Source: JAGVYF01 sp041650315
Lineage (GTDB): Archaea > Nanobdellota > Nanobdellia > Woesearchaeales > JAGVYF01
Assembly: GCA_041650315.1 (NCBI GenBank)
Contig: JBAZLJ010000002.1
Span: 62,001-126,000 of the forward strand
Direction of reading: 5' to 3'
DNA: 64,000 nucleotides
A program made the position numbers and the translations under genes. Within the stretch, counting starts at the first letter, position 1. Each line of letters starts with the position of its first letter. Below are positions 52,124 to 59,242 of the stretch, in pieces. The notes below the pieces were generated by a model. The model ran no database searches. It worked only from the letters and a program-made list of their open reading frames with translations, and was not told the DNA's origin.

Positions 52124-52330
52124 ATGTTAGATTATACCGGATTGGGTTGGAAAGTAAAATTAAGACAGAAACGAGCGAGTTATTTCTGTACATTGGCTAA
52201 AGAGATTATTGTGGGCAATACCCTGAAGCAAGGCGATGAGCTTTACTATTATCTTGTGAATGTTGAGGGAAGGAAGGGGGTACTGGTGTACTTGGATGGG
52301 AAAGAGAGAATCAATCTTAATAGTAAATAA
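52124..52330 (+). CDS. AbrB/SpoVT-like small DNA-binding protein
   Basis: A 68-residue protein with the swapped-hairpin AbrB pattern: WKVKLRQKRASYFCTLAKEI, then GNTLKQGDELYYYLV and a C-terminal hairpin VLVYLDGKERINL. Such proteins act as transcription regulators or antitoxins. The ATG at 52124 is chosen because the palindromic TATA region ends 25 bases upstream; an in-frame start at 52034 would include that operator. No toxin gene of a known kind follows, so a regulator role is preferred. Confidence 0.6.
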   Translation: MLDYTGLGWKVKLRQKRASYFCTLAKEIIVGNTLKQGDELYYYLVNVEGRKGVLVYLDGKERINLNSK

Positions 52331-52381
52331 CCATTCTTCAGAAAACAAATATTTATTAATGTAGAGTTTATCATATTTCGT

Positions 52382-53251
52382 ATGGGTTTATTGAATCGTC
52401 TTTTTGGGTCAACAGAATCTATTGCGAAAGAAATCGAAGCAGATGATGCAGTTATTAAAAAGCAATGGGATGATTATCTTAAAACAATACCCAAAAAGAA
52501 AATTATCATAGGAAAACTTAATCCTGACGCTAAACTAAATTCTAATCTTAAAGAATTAGCCTCATTATTGGCATTAGAATTGACAGATATTCGCAGTGAA
52601 GAAAAGGAAGAATCGGAACTGATAGCGGATTTGGAATCGTTAGAGCAATCTAAGAAAATAAAACGCGTAGACAAATTAGAGCAGACTTTATGCTATATGG
52701 AGACTAGGCACGAATATATCCACAAATTGTTGGAGCAACTCGATTCTATACTGAAATCCGAAATGAATTTAGTGATAGTATTGCAGAAAGGCTCTAAGGA
52801 TATAGAAAAACTGATCTCTTCATTGAAATCTCAATTAAGCCTCGAATTGAATATTCTGGATAAGATTGAGAAAAGATCTACTTTCCATGAAATGTTCTCT
52901 GCGCTTGTCAAAGGCGAGCATATAATCAAATTCATGGATTCACGAGAAAAACGTATGCTCAGCAAGATGCAGAAAGGATTAGGCAAGATATATGGCGGTG
53001 AAATCGATAAGGGAGTGACATTTGAATGGGCGATGGGCGTTTTTGAATCGGTTGAAGATTCGGTACGTGAAGCGATAGCTAACGGCCTATTAGAAATGCA
53101 TCCTGATGTAGATTTCGAATTCGTAAATACTTCTCAATTTCTCGTATTGGTTAAAGGTAAAATCCAGAGCCTAAGAAAAAGACCAGTTTCAGACCAGATG
53201 ATAACTGTCTTTGTTCATCTATTTAGGGAATGGTACAACGAAAGAGAATGA
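52382..53251 (+). CDS. Coiled-coil protein of unknown function
   Basis: A 289-residue soluble protein, strongly helical. Residues about 15-150 have heptads (EEKEESELIADLESLEQSKK, LEQTLCYMETRHEYIHKLLE), with a more compact C-terminal part around GEIDKGVTFEWAMGVFESVE and SDQMITVFVHLFREWY. The N-terminus MGLLNRLFG is amphipathic and could touch a membrane. I do not recognise a family. It is a stand-alone plus-strand gene after the AbrB-like gene inside the element. A TTTATTAAT box lies about 28 bases before the ATG. Confidence 0.5.
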   Translation: MGLLNRLFGSTESIAKEIEADDAVIKKQWDDYLKTIPKKKIIIGKLNPDAKLNSNLKELASLLALELTDIRSEEKEESELIADLESLEQSKKIKRVDKLEQTLCYMETRHEYIHKLLEQLDSILKSEMNLVIVLQKGSKDIEKLISSLKSQLSLELNILDKIEKRSTFHEMFSALVKGEHIIKFMDSREKRMLSKMQKGLGKIYGGEIDKGVTFEWAMGVFESVEDSVREAIANGLLEMHPDVDFEFVNTSQFLVLVKGKIQSLRKRPVSDQMITVFVHLFREWYNERE

Positions 53252-53264
53252 TTAAAATCCCTTT

Positions 53265-53292
53265 CTATGTTTAAGTTAAGCGTCTATTTCTA
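53265..53292. repeat. 28-bp direct repeat, copy 1
   Basis: Matches 55036-55063 at 27 of 28 bases (T or C at one site), same orientation. The pair flanks the two-gene stretch 53365-54952. Confidence 0.85.
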
Positions 53293-53364
53293 AAATATAT
53301 AGCAGAAATTGCCCTAATATCAATTGATTACTCTTCGGATTGGATATTAGATAGTGTTTGTTAT

Positions 53365-53940
53365 TTAGATTAAGGGGAACATATTGCTATTTGCAGTCAA
53401 ACTATTGATGATGCCCAATAATTGCCCGATATAGACTATGATTCCAATCAAGCATACGTAAAGAACTACACCTAAGAATGATCTTAGATAAGAAATCTTA
53501 TACTTTTTAGAAAAACCATATACATATACAAGGATAGTCAATATAGCAATAACATATCCCGGGAAAATCAAACTTGGAATTATCAATACTATCATTGAAT
53601 AAGCCAATGCCTGCATTGCACTAAGGTAATTGTCTTTCTTAGCGATTAATCTCATTATAAGATTGATTATGAACGCCTCAATCTCTAGCATGACTCCAAC
53701 CACGATTTTAGCCAATAAGACTATCACCAAAATGGCGATTAAGTCTAAATAGGATGGATTGATTAACAAACCATAAATTCCGTTCAATAAAAGACTAGCA
53801 CGAAATACTAAAGTAAGCATATCAATCAATTGCTCAGAAGAGCCCCTATCTTTCTCAAATACGACTAATGGAGATTTAAGGAATTTTACTATCCTGAGAA
53901 AAGATTCTTTTTCAGTGCCGAAACCAATCCATGACTGCAT
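53365..53940 (-). CDS. Yip1-family membrane protein
   Basis: A 191-residue protein with an N-terminal cytoplasmic helix and five membrane segments. The pattern AMQALAYSMIVLIIPSLIFP (about 106-125) followed by a final helix pair with SYLRSFLGVVLY fits the Yip1 domain. In prokaryotes these proteins are of unknown role. It lies with the anchored protein at 54038 between the two 28-bp direct repeats. A TTTAAATA box is about 27 bases before the start. Confidence 0.6.
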   Translation of the reverse strand: MQSWIGFGTEKESFLRIVKFLKSPLVVFEKDRGSSEQLIDMLTLVFRASLLLNGIYGLLINPSYLDLIAILVIVLLAKIVVGVMLEIEAFIINLIMRLIAKKDNYLSAMQALAYSMIVLIIPSLIFPGYVIAILTILVYVYGFSKKYKISYLRSFLGVVLYVCLIGIIVYIGQLLGIINSLTANSNMFPLI

Positions 53941-54037
53941 AGTTACTTTTAAGGTTTTTAAGCTATTTAAATATTACTAAAATCAGTTTTATTCCCATTT
54001 GGGTTTAATACTCCGTAGCTTGCTGTGGCAGGGAGTT

Positions 54038-54952
54038 TCATTTTTTAGTTATAATGTTCAGACAAATAGTTTTCATATTGTATGCTTCGCTTTTTATCTC
54101 ATTGCAAAGATCTGCGTTTCTGGTCTCGATTGCATACCATTGGATGCACAAATCCTGCTGAGTCTCCAGTGCTTCCATATAGCATGAAATATCGCACGTG
54201 ACTTTCCGGCATTCTGTCCAGTCTTTAGTCACTTTGGCTTTGCAGAATCCTTTTGATTTAGGCATACCTGTATTGTCGCATACCAAAGCATCTTTTGCAA
54301 TAATAGCATACTCCGTGAAGCATTCATCCGAATTAGTGGCATTGAATAGTTTGAACACTAAATCGCAAACATCACTGTTTTTCAGTTCAATGCCTACACT
54401 TGCCACGCATCTGGCGAGCTTGCCATCACGAGACCAGCCATCTACGTCAACAATTGGTTCAACCATTAAAGCGTTACACTTATCAGTGATTTTCTTCTCG
54501 AACTCCGCTTGCCTTGCCCAAAGGTTGAATACTGATAGATTCGTTTTAGCGACAATTATTCCATTGCCGTCTTTAATTGTCAGAAGCTCAATGATATATT
54601 CGCTTGGTCTAAGATTATGATAATATCTATTCGGTTCTATCCAATCTTTATCTTTTGCGATGAATGTTACATAAACTGGCATTGCTATATTTCCATTCTC
54701 GTCAATAATCCTGAATCCATATTCTGTTCCTTCAGGAAGCCCTTTCTGCTGAAAGAAAAACCCTTGGTCCATATCAATGGAAGTCGCTATATTTCTATCA
54801 TTGTCTAGAATGAATACTTTGACATAGGGGGATATATTTTCTGAAACGTTCAGTTCTAGTCCGGGTGGAGTCGCACGAGGGAGGAATCCGTTAAGGAAGA
54901 ATATGGTGATTATTGCGAGAATGATTAATAGGAAAATATATCTCAGTTTCAT
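54038..54952 (-). CDS. Membrane-anchored exported Cys-rich protein
   Basis: A 304-residue protein with an N-terminal membrane anchor (LRYIFLLIILAIITIFFLNG, 3-22) and an extracellular body. The first 140 residues look beta-rich (ISPYVKVFILDNDRN, GTEYGFRIIDENGNIAMPVY); the C-terminal 130 carry about a dozen Cys in repeated spacing (CNAL, CVAS, CDLV, CFTE, CDNT), which would form disulfides or small repeated helices. The ATG at 54952 is preferred for a TTTAAAG box about 25 bases upstream; the longer frame from 55024 is less likely. Function unknown. Confidence 0.55.
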   Translation of the reverse strand: MKLRYIFLLIILAIITIFFLNGFLPRATPPGLELNVSENISPYVKVFILDNDRNIATSIDMDQGFFFQQKGLPEGTEYGFRIIDENGNIAMPVYVTFIAKDKDWIEPNRYYHNLRPSEYIIELLTIKDGNGIIVAKTNLSVFNLWARQAEFEKKITDKCNALMVEPIVDVDGWSRDGKLARCVASVGIELKNSDVCDLVFKLFNATNSDECFTEYAIIAKDALVCDNTGMPKSKGFCKAKVTKDWTECRKVTCDISCYMEALETQQDLCIQWYAIETRNADLCNEIKSEAYNMKTICLNIITKK

Positions 54953-55035
54953 ATATGAAACGTGGATAATCGTCTTTAAAAAAGCTTGTTTTTTACATTC
55001 ATGCACCCCCATAAAGCCCCCCACAAAGCCCCGTC

Positions 55036-55063
55036 CTATGTTTAAGTCAAGCGTCTATTTCTA
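55036..55063. repeat. 28-bp direct repeat, copy 2, before RHH genes
   Basis: Second copy of the repeat at 53265-53292. It ends 6 bases before the start codon at 55070, so it may contain the promoter or operator of the small RHH-like operon. Confidence 0.85.
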
Positions 55064-55069
55064 TAATTC

Positions 55070-55252
55070 ATGAAGAAGCGTTATGAACTGCGACTGACCG
55101 AATCACAGGATATTCAGTTAAGGCAGAGAGCAGAAGCATTAGGATTTTCTAAGAAAATCGATTATGTCCGTTTTATGGCATTCCTAGAACCATCTTTCAT
55201 AGAAAAGATTGACCAGATCCATAAGAAGCTGTGTGGTGAAGATGCTAGATAA
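55070..55252 (+). CDS. Small ribbon-helix-helix/MobC-like protein 1
   Basis: A 60-residue basic protein: a short strand (YELRLTESQ), then two helices (DIQLRQRAEALGFSKKIDYV and SFIEKIDQIHKKL), the ribbon-helix-helix pattern of plasmid regulators and mobilization accessory proteins. It overlaps the next small gene by 11 bases. The three small genes 55070-55582 form an operon next to the integrase, suggesting control of excision or transfer. Confidence 0.55.
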   Translation: MKKRYELRLTESQDIQLRQRAEALGFSKKIDYVRFMAFLEPSFIEKIDQIHKKLCGEDAR

Positions 55253-55400
55253 GGTTCGGCTTAGGACAAGATCAAGGAGCATCAGCATTTCGCTAGACCT
55301 TTTAGATAAAATAAGATTTGTCTGTAAAGGCAATATGTCAGTTTCAGCATTCATAAGGATGGCAATAAAGAAAGAACTGCTAAGAAGAGGGATTGCATGA
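55242..55400 (+). CDS. Small ribbon-helix-helix protein 2
   Basis: A 52-residue basic protein: strand RSRSISISLDLLDKIRFV followed by helix MSVSAFIRMAIKKELLRRG, a clear RHH layout. I use the ATG at 55242, preceded by GGTGA six bases upstream; a longer frame from 55209 lies within the previous gene. Its stop overlaps the next start as ATGA. Confidence 0.6.
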   Translation: MLDKVRLRTRSRSISISLDLLDKIRFVCKGNMSVSAFIRMAIKKELLRRGIA

Positions 55401-55582
55401 GGCGACATTATTTTTTTAAGCTGAGGATGACTCTATCTGAAAAAGAAGAATTATGCGAAATAGCTAAAGACAATGGATTTGATACAGTTAGTTCTTATTT
55501 AAGATGGGCAATTATGAATAATCTTCCTAAAGATATCCAAGAGATAAAAAATATTCTGCAAAAAAGAGAAGAAAAAAACTAA
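55397..55582 (+). CDS. Small ribbon-helix-helix-like protein 3
   Basis: A 61-residue protein: strand HYFFKLRMTLSEKEELCEIA then helices FDTVSSYLRWAIMNNLPKDI and QEIKNILQKREEK, again RHH-like. Start coupled to the upstream stop by ATGA. Its 3' end overlaps the convergent integrase stop by 4 bases. The trio may bind the 28-bp repeat at 55036, the att region or a transfer origin; none of these is shown. Confidence 0.55.
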   Translation: MRRHYFFKLRMTLSEKEELCEIAKDNGFDTVSSYLRWAIMNNLPKDIQEIKNILQKREEKN

Positions 55583-56826
55583 CCGATAACCTTAGCGGTA
55601 GTTGTATTCATTTCCTGCATCTTCTGCGCAAGAAGCTGGATAATCTCTGGATGATGGCTAATCCTATCCAATAAGTCATCAGTTTCGTTCAGCCTTTTGC
55701 TATCTTCATTATACTTTGCCTGTATTGCCATGGCTTCGTGAATATCCAATATACCCGCACATCTGCAACAATACTTGCTTTCATAGCTGTTTATTGTCTC
55801 GCAACGTGGACAGGTCTTAGACCTTAGATGCACCTCTTCAGTTTTCTTATCCATGCTTTTGATGCCATTCATTACTAAAATAGCACTCTCTACCTCTTTC
55901 CCAGACATATGCACATAAGTCGAAGGCATCTCTGAACCCTGCGCCCAACCAAAGTATTGGTTCATCTGGAATTCAGTAAGATGATTGGCAAGATAAGTGG
56001 CACGACTATGCCTGAACATATGCGGATTGCATCTTTTAGTGATTCCAGATTTAGCGCAGTGCACACGCAATAGCTTATTTATCGCCCTATAGCTGATTGG
56101 AACAGATTTCTGGCGATTGCTCATGGTGACCCATAATGATTCAGTCCTATCATCTCTCTGAGGATGTATGTTCAGCCAAGTCATAAGATATTGAGTAGAT
56201 GAAACTAATCTTAATTTACGAGCACCAGTCTTGCCTTGAACGGTTATCAATATGCCATATTTATCTATTTCGACATTATTGATCTGCAATGAACAAAGTT
56301 CGCCTACCCTGCATCCAGATTCCCATAGCATAGACACGAATGCCTTATCTCTTGGAGAATTTATTGATTTGAGCAATTTCTCAATATCTTTTTCGTTCAG
56401 AAGTTCTCCGGATGAGGGCAGTTTCTTATCGCATAGCCTAAGTTTCGCCTTAATCCATTTTACTTCAGGCGGGAATTCATCACCACTATTCTTCAACCAT
56501 TTGAAGAATCTCTTGATTGCCATCTTATATGATTTCTTGGACCAAATTCCGTAATTTGGGTCCATCTGAATTTGGCTGACAATTGGTGCAATATCTTCCT
56601 TAGTTACTATATCAAAGTCCTTATTTAGCCACAATGCCCAAAATCTAAGGGTATCTGTATATTTAGCCACCCTAGACAAAGAAATTCCTTCTGCCACCAA
56701 ACTATCCACAAATCTTCGGATTATCTCCTGATTGTGTGCACTCACGCTCGAATCCTTTAATCTCCTTAATGCCCATTGTGCTTGCCTTGCGTAGTTATGG
56801 ATATCTGTTTTCATGTTAGTCTCCAT
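55579..56826 (-). CDS. Tyrosine recombinase (integrase) with C-terminal zinc ribbon
   Basis: A 415-residue XerA/phage-type integrase. An N-terminal SAM-like core-binding domain (about 10-115) precedes the catalytic domain with R173 (SGCRVGELCSL), K199 (VQGKTGARKL), H269 and R272 (HMFRHSRATYL), W294 and nucleophile Y304 (PSTYVH). After it comes a zinc ribbon, CPRC and CCRC (about 339-355), common in archaeal integrases. The gene lies 140 bases from the tRNA-Thr 3' end that serves as attachment site. The intact gene (not split by att) distinguishes it from the SSV type. All catalytic residues are present. Confidence 0.93.
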   Translation of the reverse strand: METNMKTDIHNYARQAQWALRRLKDSSVSAHNQEIIRRFVDSLVAEGISLSRVAKYTDTLRFWALWLNKDFDIVTKEDIAPIVSQIQMDPNYGIWSKKSYKMAIKRFFKWLKNSGDEFPPEVKWIKAKLRLCDKKLPSSGELLNEKDIEKLLKSINSPRDKAFVSMLWESGCRVGELCSLQINNVEIDKYGILITVQGKTGARKLRLVSSTQYLMTWLNIHPQRDDRTESLWVTMSNRQKSVPISYRAINKLLRVHCAKSGITKRCNPHMFRHSRATYLANHLTEFQMNQYFGWAQGSEMPSTYVHMSGKEVESAILVMNGIKSMDKKTEEVHLRSKTCPRCETINSYESKYCCRCAGILDIHEAMAIQAKYNEDSKRLNETDDLLDRISHHPEIIQLLAQKMQEMNTTTAKVIG

Positions 56827-56855
56827 AAGAATAAGCTACGTTAAATACTTGAGGA

Positions 56856-56883
56856 CCACATTGTGGCCACAACCCGTGGGTTG
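56856..56883. promoter_or_regulatory. Cluster of inverted repeats upstream of the integrase
   Basis: CCACATTGTGG (56856-56866), TTGTGGCCACAA (56861-56872, perfect) and CAACCCGTGGGTTG (56870-56883) overlap one another 30-57 bases upstream of the integrase start and just inside the attachment region. They may be operators or arm-type sites for a recombination directionality factor. Confidence 0.5.
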
Positions 56884-56884
56884 C

Positions 56885-56927
56885 ACTTCAAGTAAGAAGC
56901 CTCTAGAGAGATTCCTGCTTCAAATAC
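56885..56927. repeat. Degenerate copy of tRNA-Thr 3' end
   Basis: ACTTCAAGTAAGAAGCCTC occurs at 56885-56903 and 56954-56972 (19 of 19). After it, the tRNA copy reads AGGGGAGATTTGCACTCC, and this one TAGAGAGATTCCTGCTTC, i.e. a decayed tRNA 3' end in the same orientation 69 bases away. It suggests an earlier or tandem integration event at the same site. Confidence 0.65.
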
Positions 56928-56966
56928 ATCTCCCCAGAAAAGCGGGGAAATGAACTTCAAGTAAGA

Positions 56967-57039
56967 AGCCTCAGGGGAGATTTGCACTCCCGACCTCGGC
57001 CTTACCAAGGCCGCGCAATAGCTGCTATGCTACAGAGGC
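56967..57039 (-). tRNA. tRNA-Thr (GGT), integration site
   Basis: A 73-base cloverleaf on the minus strand: acceptor GCCTCTG/CTGAGGC (one T-T mismatch at pair 6-67), D stem GCA/TGC, anticodon arm CGGCC/GGCCG with loop TTGGTAA (anticodon GGT), T arm GGGAG/CTCCC with loop TGCAAAT, discriminator T. No intron. Its last 14 bases plus the next are the attachment core of the 24.5-kb element; integration leaves the tRNA intact. Confidence 0.9.
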
Positions 57040-57044
57040 GTATA

Positions 57045-57204
57045 TGTGGGGAAAGGGATTCGAACCCTTGAACACACTAAGTGACAGGATATCTCATGCC
57101 GAAACATAAGTGTCTTTCATGTATTACGTTCTTAAGTCCTGCGCATTTGACCAGGCTTTGCTCTAAAGAATGCCAAACTAAAGTTGCTTAGCATTTATCC
57201 CCAC
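57045..57204 (-). tRNA. tRNA-Leu (TAA), apparently with two introns
   Basis: A class II tRNA on the minus strand. Acceptor GTGGGGA (57204-57198) pairs perfectly with TCCCCAC; anticodon stem CAGGA/TCCTG; loop CTTAAG-A with anticodon TAA at 57134-57132; a long variable arm CAC/GTG; T arm AAGGG/CCCTT with TTCGAAT. Two insertions are needed: about 34 bases between positions 8 and 9 (57196-57163) and 40 bases after position 37 (57130-57091, the canonical site). The first contains AATGC/GCATT pairing but not a textbook bulge-helix-bulge. The homing endonuclease gene overlaps the 5' 27 bases. Confidence 0.75.
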
Positions 57205-57789
57205 ATTACCCGGTCTTTTGGAAATGGGTTCAACTGTATTTAAAAACCTTTCTTTTTCCGAATTAGGTATACGCAGGGCATATAGAGGTTTACGATTAGG
57301 CTTTAATTGAGGCTTAATCATATAGGCGCTGAATCCTACTTGATTAAGTAAGCTTAATACGCCGGATAAACCTTCAATATTTGTCGAAAAAAATCTTATA
57401 GACTTACTGGCTGTACCATCACCATCAAAATATCCTCTAACAAATGCCTTTTTTATTGAATCATCAGATGATAAAATCTTGGAAGGGACTCTCCAAATTA
57501 GATTGCCTAATTCGGTATTGTTGATTACTTCTCTAATTATATCACGCTTACAAATATTTATTTTTCCAAAACGAGTGACTTTTGTAGGATAACTAAATTC
57601 TTTCAAAAGCAGATCTTGATAATGCGACAATAATGTTTTGTCTTTATTATAAAATTCTATCCGTTCAGATTTCATATGCTTACGAAATCTTTTTCTTCCA
57701 CGAAATGTTTCCCAATAATCACTATACTGAATAATATGACACCCTTCTGCACATAATAGACCAATTATTTCAGCAAGTTCGGGACTCAT
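57178..57789 (-). CDS. LAGLIDADG homing endonuclease overlapping tRNA-Leu
   Basis: A 203-residue protein with two LAGLIDADG helices: AEIIGLLCAEG (6-16, catalytic E15) and AFVRGYFDGDG (115-125, catalytic D124), i.e. a single-chain enzyme. Basic, DNA-binding loops lie between. The last nine codons (VGINAKQL and stop) are read from tRNA-Leu acceptor stem and its D-side insertion, so coding region and tRNA gene overlap by 27 bases. A TATA-like TTTATATATC about 30 bases before the ATG suggests its own promoter rather than expression from a spliced intron. Such enzymes usually cut tRNA or rRNA genes lacking their intron. Confidence 0.85.
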   Translation of the reverse strand: MSPELAEIIGLLCAEGCHIIQYSDYWETFRGRKRFRKHMKSERIEFYNKDKTLLSHYQDLLLKEFSYPTKVTRFGKINICKRDIIREVINNTELGNLIWRVPSKILSSDDSIKKAFVRGYFDGDGTASKSIRFFSTNIEGLSGVLSLLNQVGFSAYMIKPQLKPNRKPLYALRIPNSEKERFLNTVEPISKRPGNVGINAKQL

Positions 57790-57910
57790 GGTCGCTATTC
57801 TAAAAATAGATGATATATAAATTTAATCCAGAACTTATACAAATTTAAAGGACAGGAATAAGTCCAAAAAATCCCAAAATATTATAAAGTCCCTAGAAAA
57901 AATACTCACC

Positions 57911-59242
57911 ATGAGCCATATAACTTCAAAATCGTATATTCAACTTAGAAATAGGCTTGATAAATCGCCACAAGGCGCTCCGAAGTCAGACACTCTATTC
58001 AAAATACTTGAACATCTATTCACTGAACGCGAGGCGCAGTTAGTATCAGTTTTACCCATTGCGTCATTTACTCTTGAAAAAGCCTCAAAAATCTGGAAAC
58101 TTTCTGAACCAGATTCTGAAAAAGCGCTTAATGGTCTTGCAGACAAAGGAATAATCGTTGACTTGACCAATAACGACAGGAAGGCGTACGTTCTTGCTCC
58201 GCCAATGGCTGGTTTTTTTGAATTCTCGATCATGAAAATGCACGGCAAGTTTGATAAGAAACTCTTGTCAGAGCTTTATCATCAATACATCAATACAGAA
58301 GACGAATTCGGTCAACGTGTCTTTGGATTAAATCCGCCAATAGGTCGGACTTTTGTGCACGAAGACAAGATCCCTCACAAAGACCGAGATATAGTATTAG
58401 ATTACGAAAGAGCAACTAAAGTTATTGAGAACTCAACATTCTGTAGCGTAGGCACTTGCTATTGTAGACATAAGATGGAGCATCTAGGCAAAGCATGTAA
58501 TCATTCCATGGAAGTCTGCCTCGCATTCAACGAAACCGGCAAAAGTCTTGCAGATCACAAGATTGCGCGAGCGATAACAAAAGAAGAAGCTATGCAGATA
58601 CTAAAGAAGTGCAGAGACGAGGGGCTTGTACAAGTCGGCTCTAATCTGCAGGATGGAGTGTCCTGGATATGCAACTGCTGCGGCTGCTGTTGCGAAGCGC
58701 TTCTGGCCTATAAAAAACTCGGATATAATCCTAGGATAGAGACTAATTGGCTTGCAAAGAATGAAACATCAAAATGCACAAGCTGCGGAATATGCGTAAA
58801 GAAATGTCCGGTCAATGCAATCTCAGTCATTAAAGAAGGTGTTGAAGATCCTAAATCATACGCGAAGATAGATCCTGAACGATGCATCGGATGCGGAGTC
58901 TGCACCAGGTTCTGTCCGGGTAAATGTTTGACTTTAGAAAGACGTAAAGAAACTGTCTTCGTCCCAAAAGATACTTTCGAGAGGTTTGTGCTTGGCGCGA
59001 TTGATTCTGGCACTCTCCAGAACCTGCTCTTTGACAATTATCATCTCTGGCAATACGGCATATTAAGAAAAGTGTTTGAGATAATATTCAAGCTTCCTCC
59101 TGCGAAATGGATTCTTGCGAATAAGCAAATGCAGTCGCGGTTCTTAACTAGCGTCGGCAATTATTATTATCTTAAAGACCCAGCTCTGTTCAATAACAAG
59201 AAACCTGATTATTCTCACACAGAATTAAATAAAAAATTCTAG
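57911..59242 (+). CDS. 4Fe-4S dicluster protein with helix-turn-helix-like N-terminus
   Basis: A 443-residue protein. Residues about 45-105 look like a winged helix (LEKASKIWKLSEPDSEKALN). The centre holds CSVGTCYCRHKME and CNCCGCCCE cysteine groups, followed by two classical ferredoxin motifs CTSCGICVKKCP (about 287-298) and CIGCGVCTRFCP (about 324-335), then a helical C-terminus. The architecture matches archaeal/bacterial 4Fe-4S proteins of unknown redox partner; they may combine sensing and electron transfer. The 4-base overlap with the convergent gene at 59239 is at the stop codons. Confidence 0.75.
   Translation: MSHITSKSYIQLRNRLDKSPQGAPKSDTLFKILEHLFTEREAQLVSVLPIASFTLEKASKIWKLSEPDSEKALNGLADKGIIVDLTNNDRKAYVLAPPMAGFFEFSIMKMHGKFDKKLLSELYHQYINTEDEFGQRVFGLNPPIGRTFVHEDKIPHKDRDIVLDYERATKVIENSTFCSVGTCYCRHKMEHLGKACNHSMEVCLAFNETGKSLADHKIARAITKEEAMQILKKCRDEGLVQVGSNLQDGVSWICNCCGCCCEALLAYKKLGYNPRIETNWLAKNETSKCTSCGICVKKCPVNAISVIKEGVEDPKSYAKIDPERCIGCGVCTRFCPGKCLTLERRKETVFVPKDTFERFVLGAIDSGTLQNLLFDNYHLWQYGILRKVFEIIFKLPPAKWILANKQMQSRFLTSVGNYYYLKDPALFNNKKPDYSHTELNKKF

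Larger units (their letters stand above)
32497..56980. mobile_element. Integrated element in tRNA-Thr, about 24.5 kb
   Basis: A 15-base direct repeat AAGCCTCAGGGGAGA marks both ends: 56966-56980 (3' end of tRNA-Thr plus one trailer base) and 32497-32511. A tyrosine recombinase gene (55579-56826) lies immediately inside the tRNA end, the classical arrangement. Left of the distal copy, the minus-strand sequence reads CTTTTC and then TTTTT, as expected of the original tRNA trailer. The interior holds a VirB-like transfer module, nuclease and restriction genes, an ArdA-like protein, radical-SAM operon, regulators and RHH proteins. No relaxase, coupling protein or replication initiator was recognised, so self-transfer is unproven. 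Confidence 0.75.

Noticed and set aside
53999..54050. ACTCC...GGAGT hairpin followed by T-run as a plus-strand terminator
   Set aside because: No plus-strand gene ends nearby; the stem is only five base pairs with a long loop.
57178..57789. LAGLIDADG protein as part of an intein
   Set aside because: It has its own start and promoter-like sequence and no extein or splicing-domain motifs around it.
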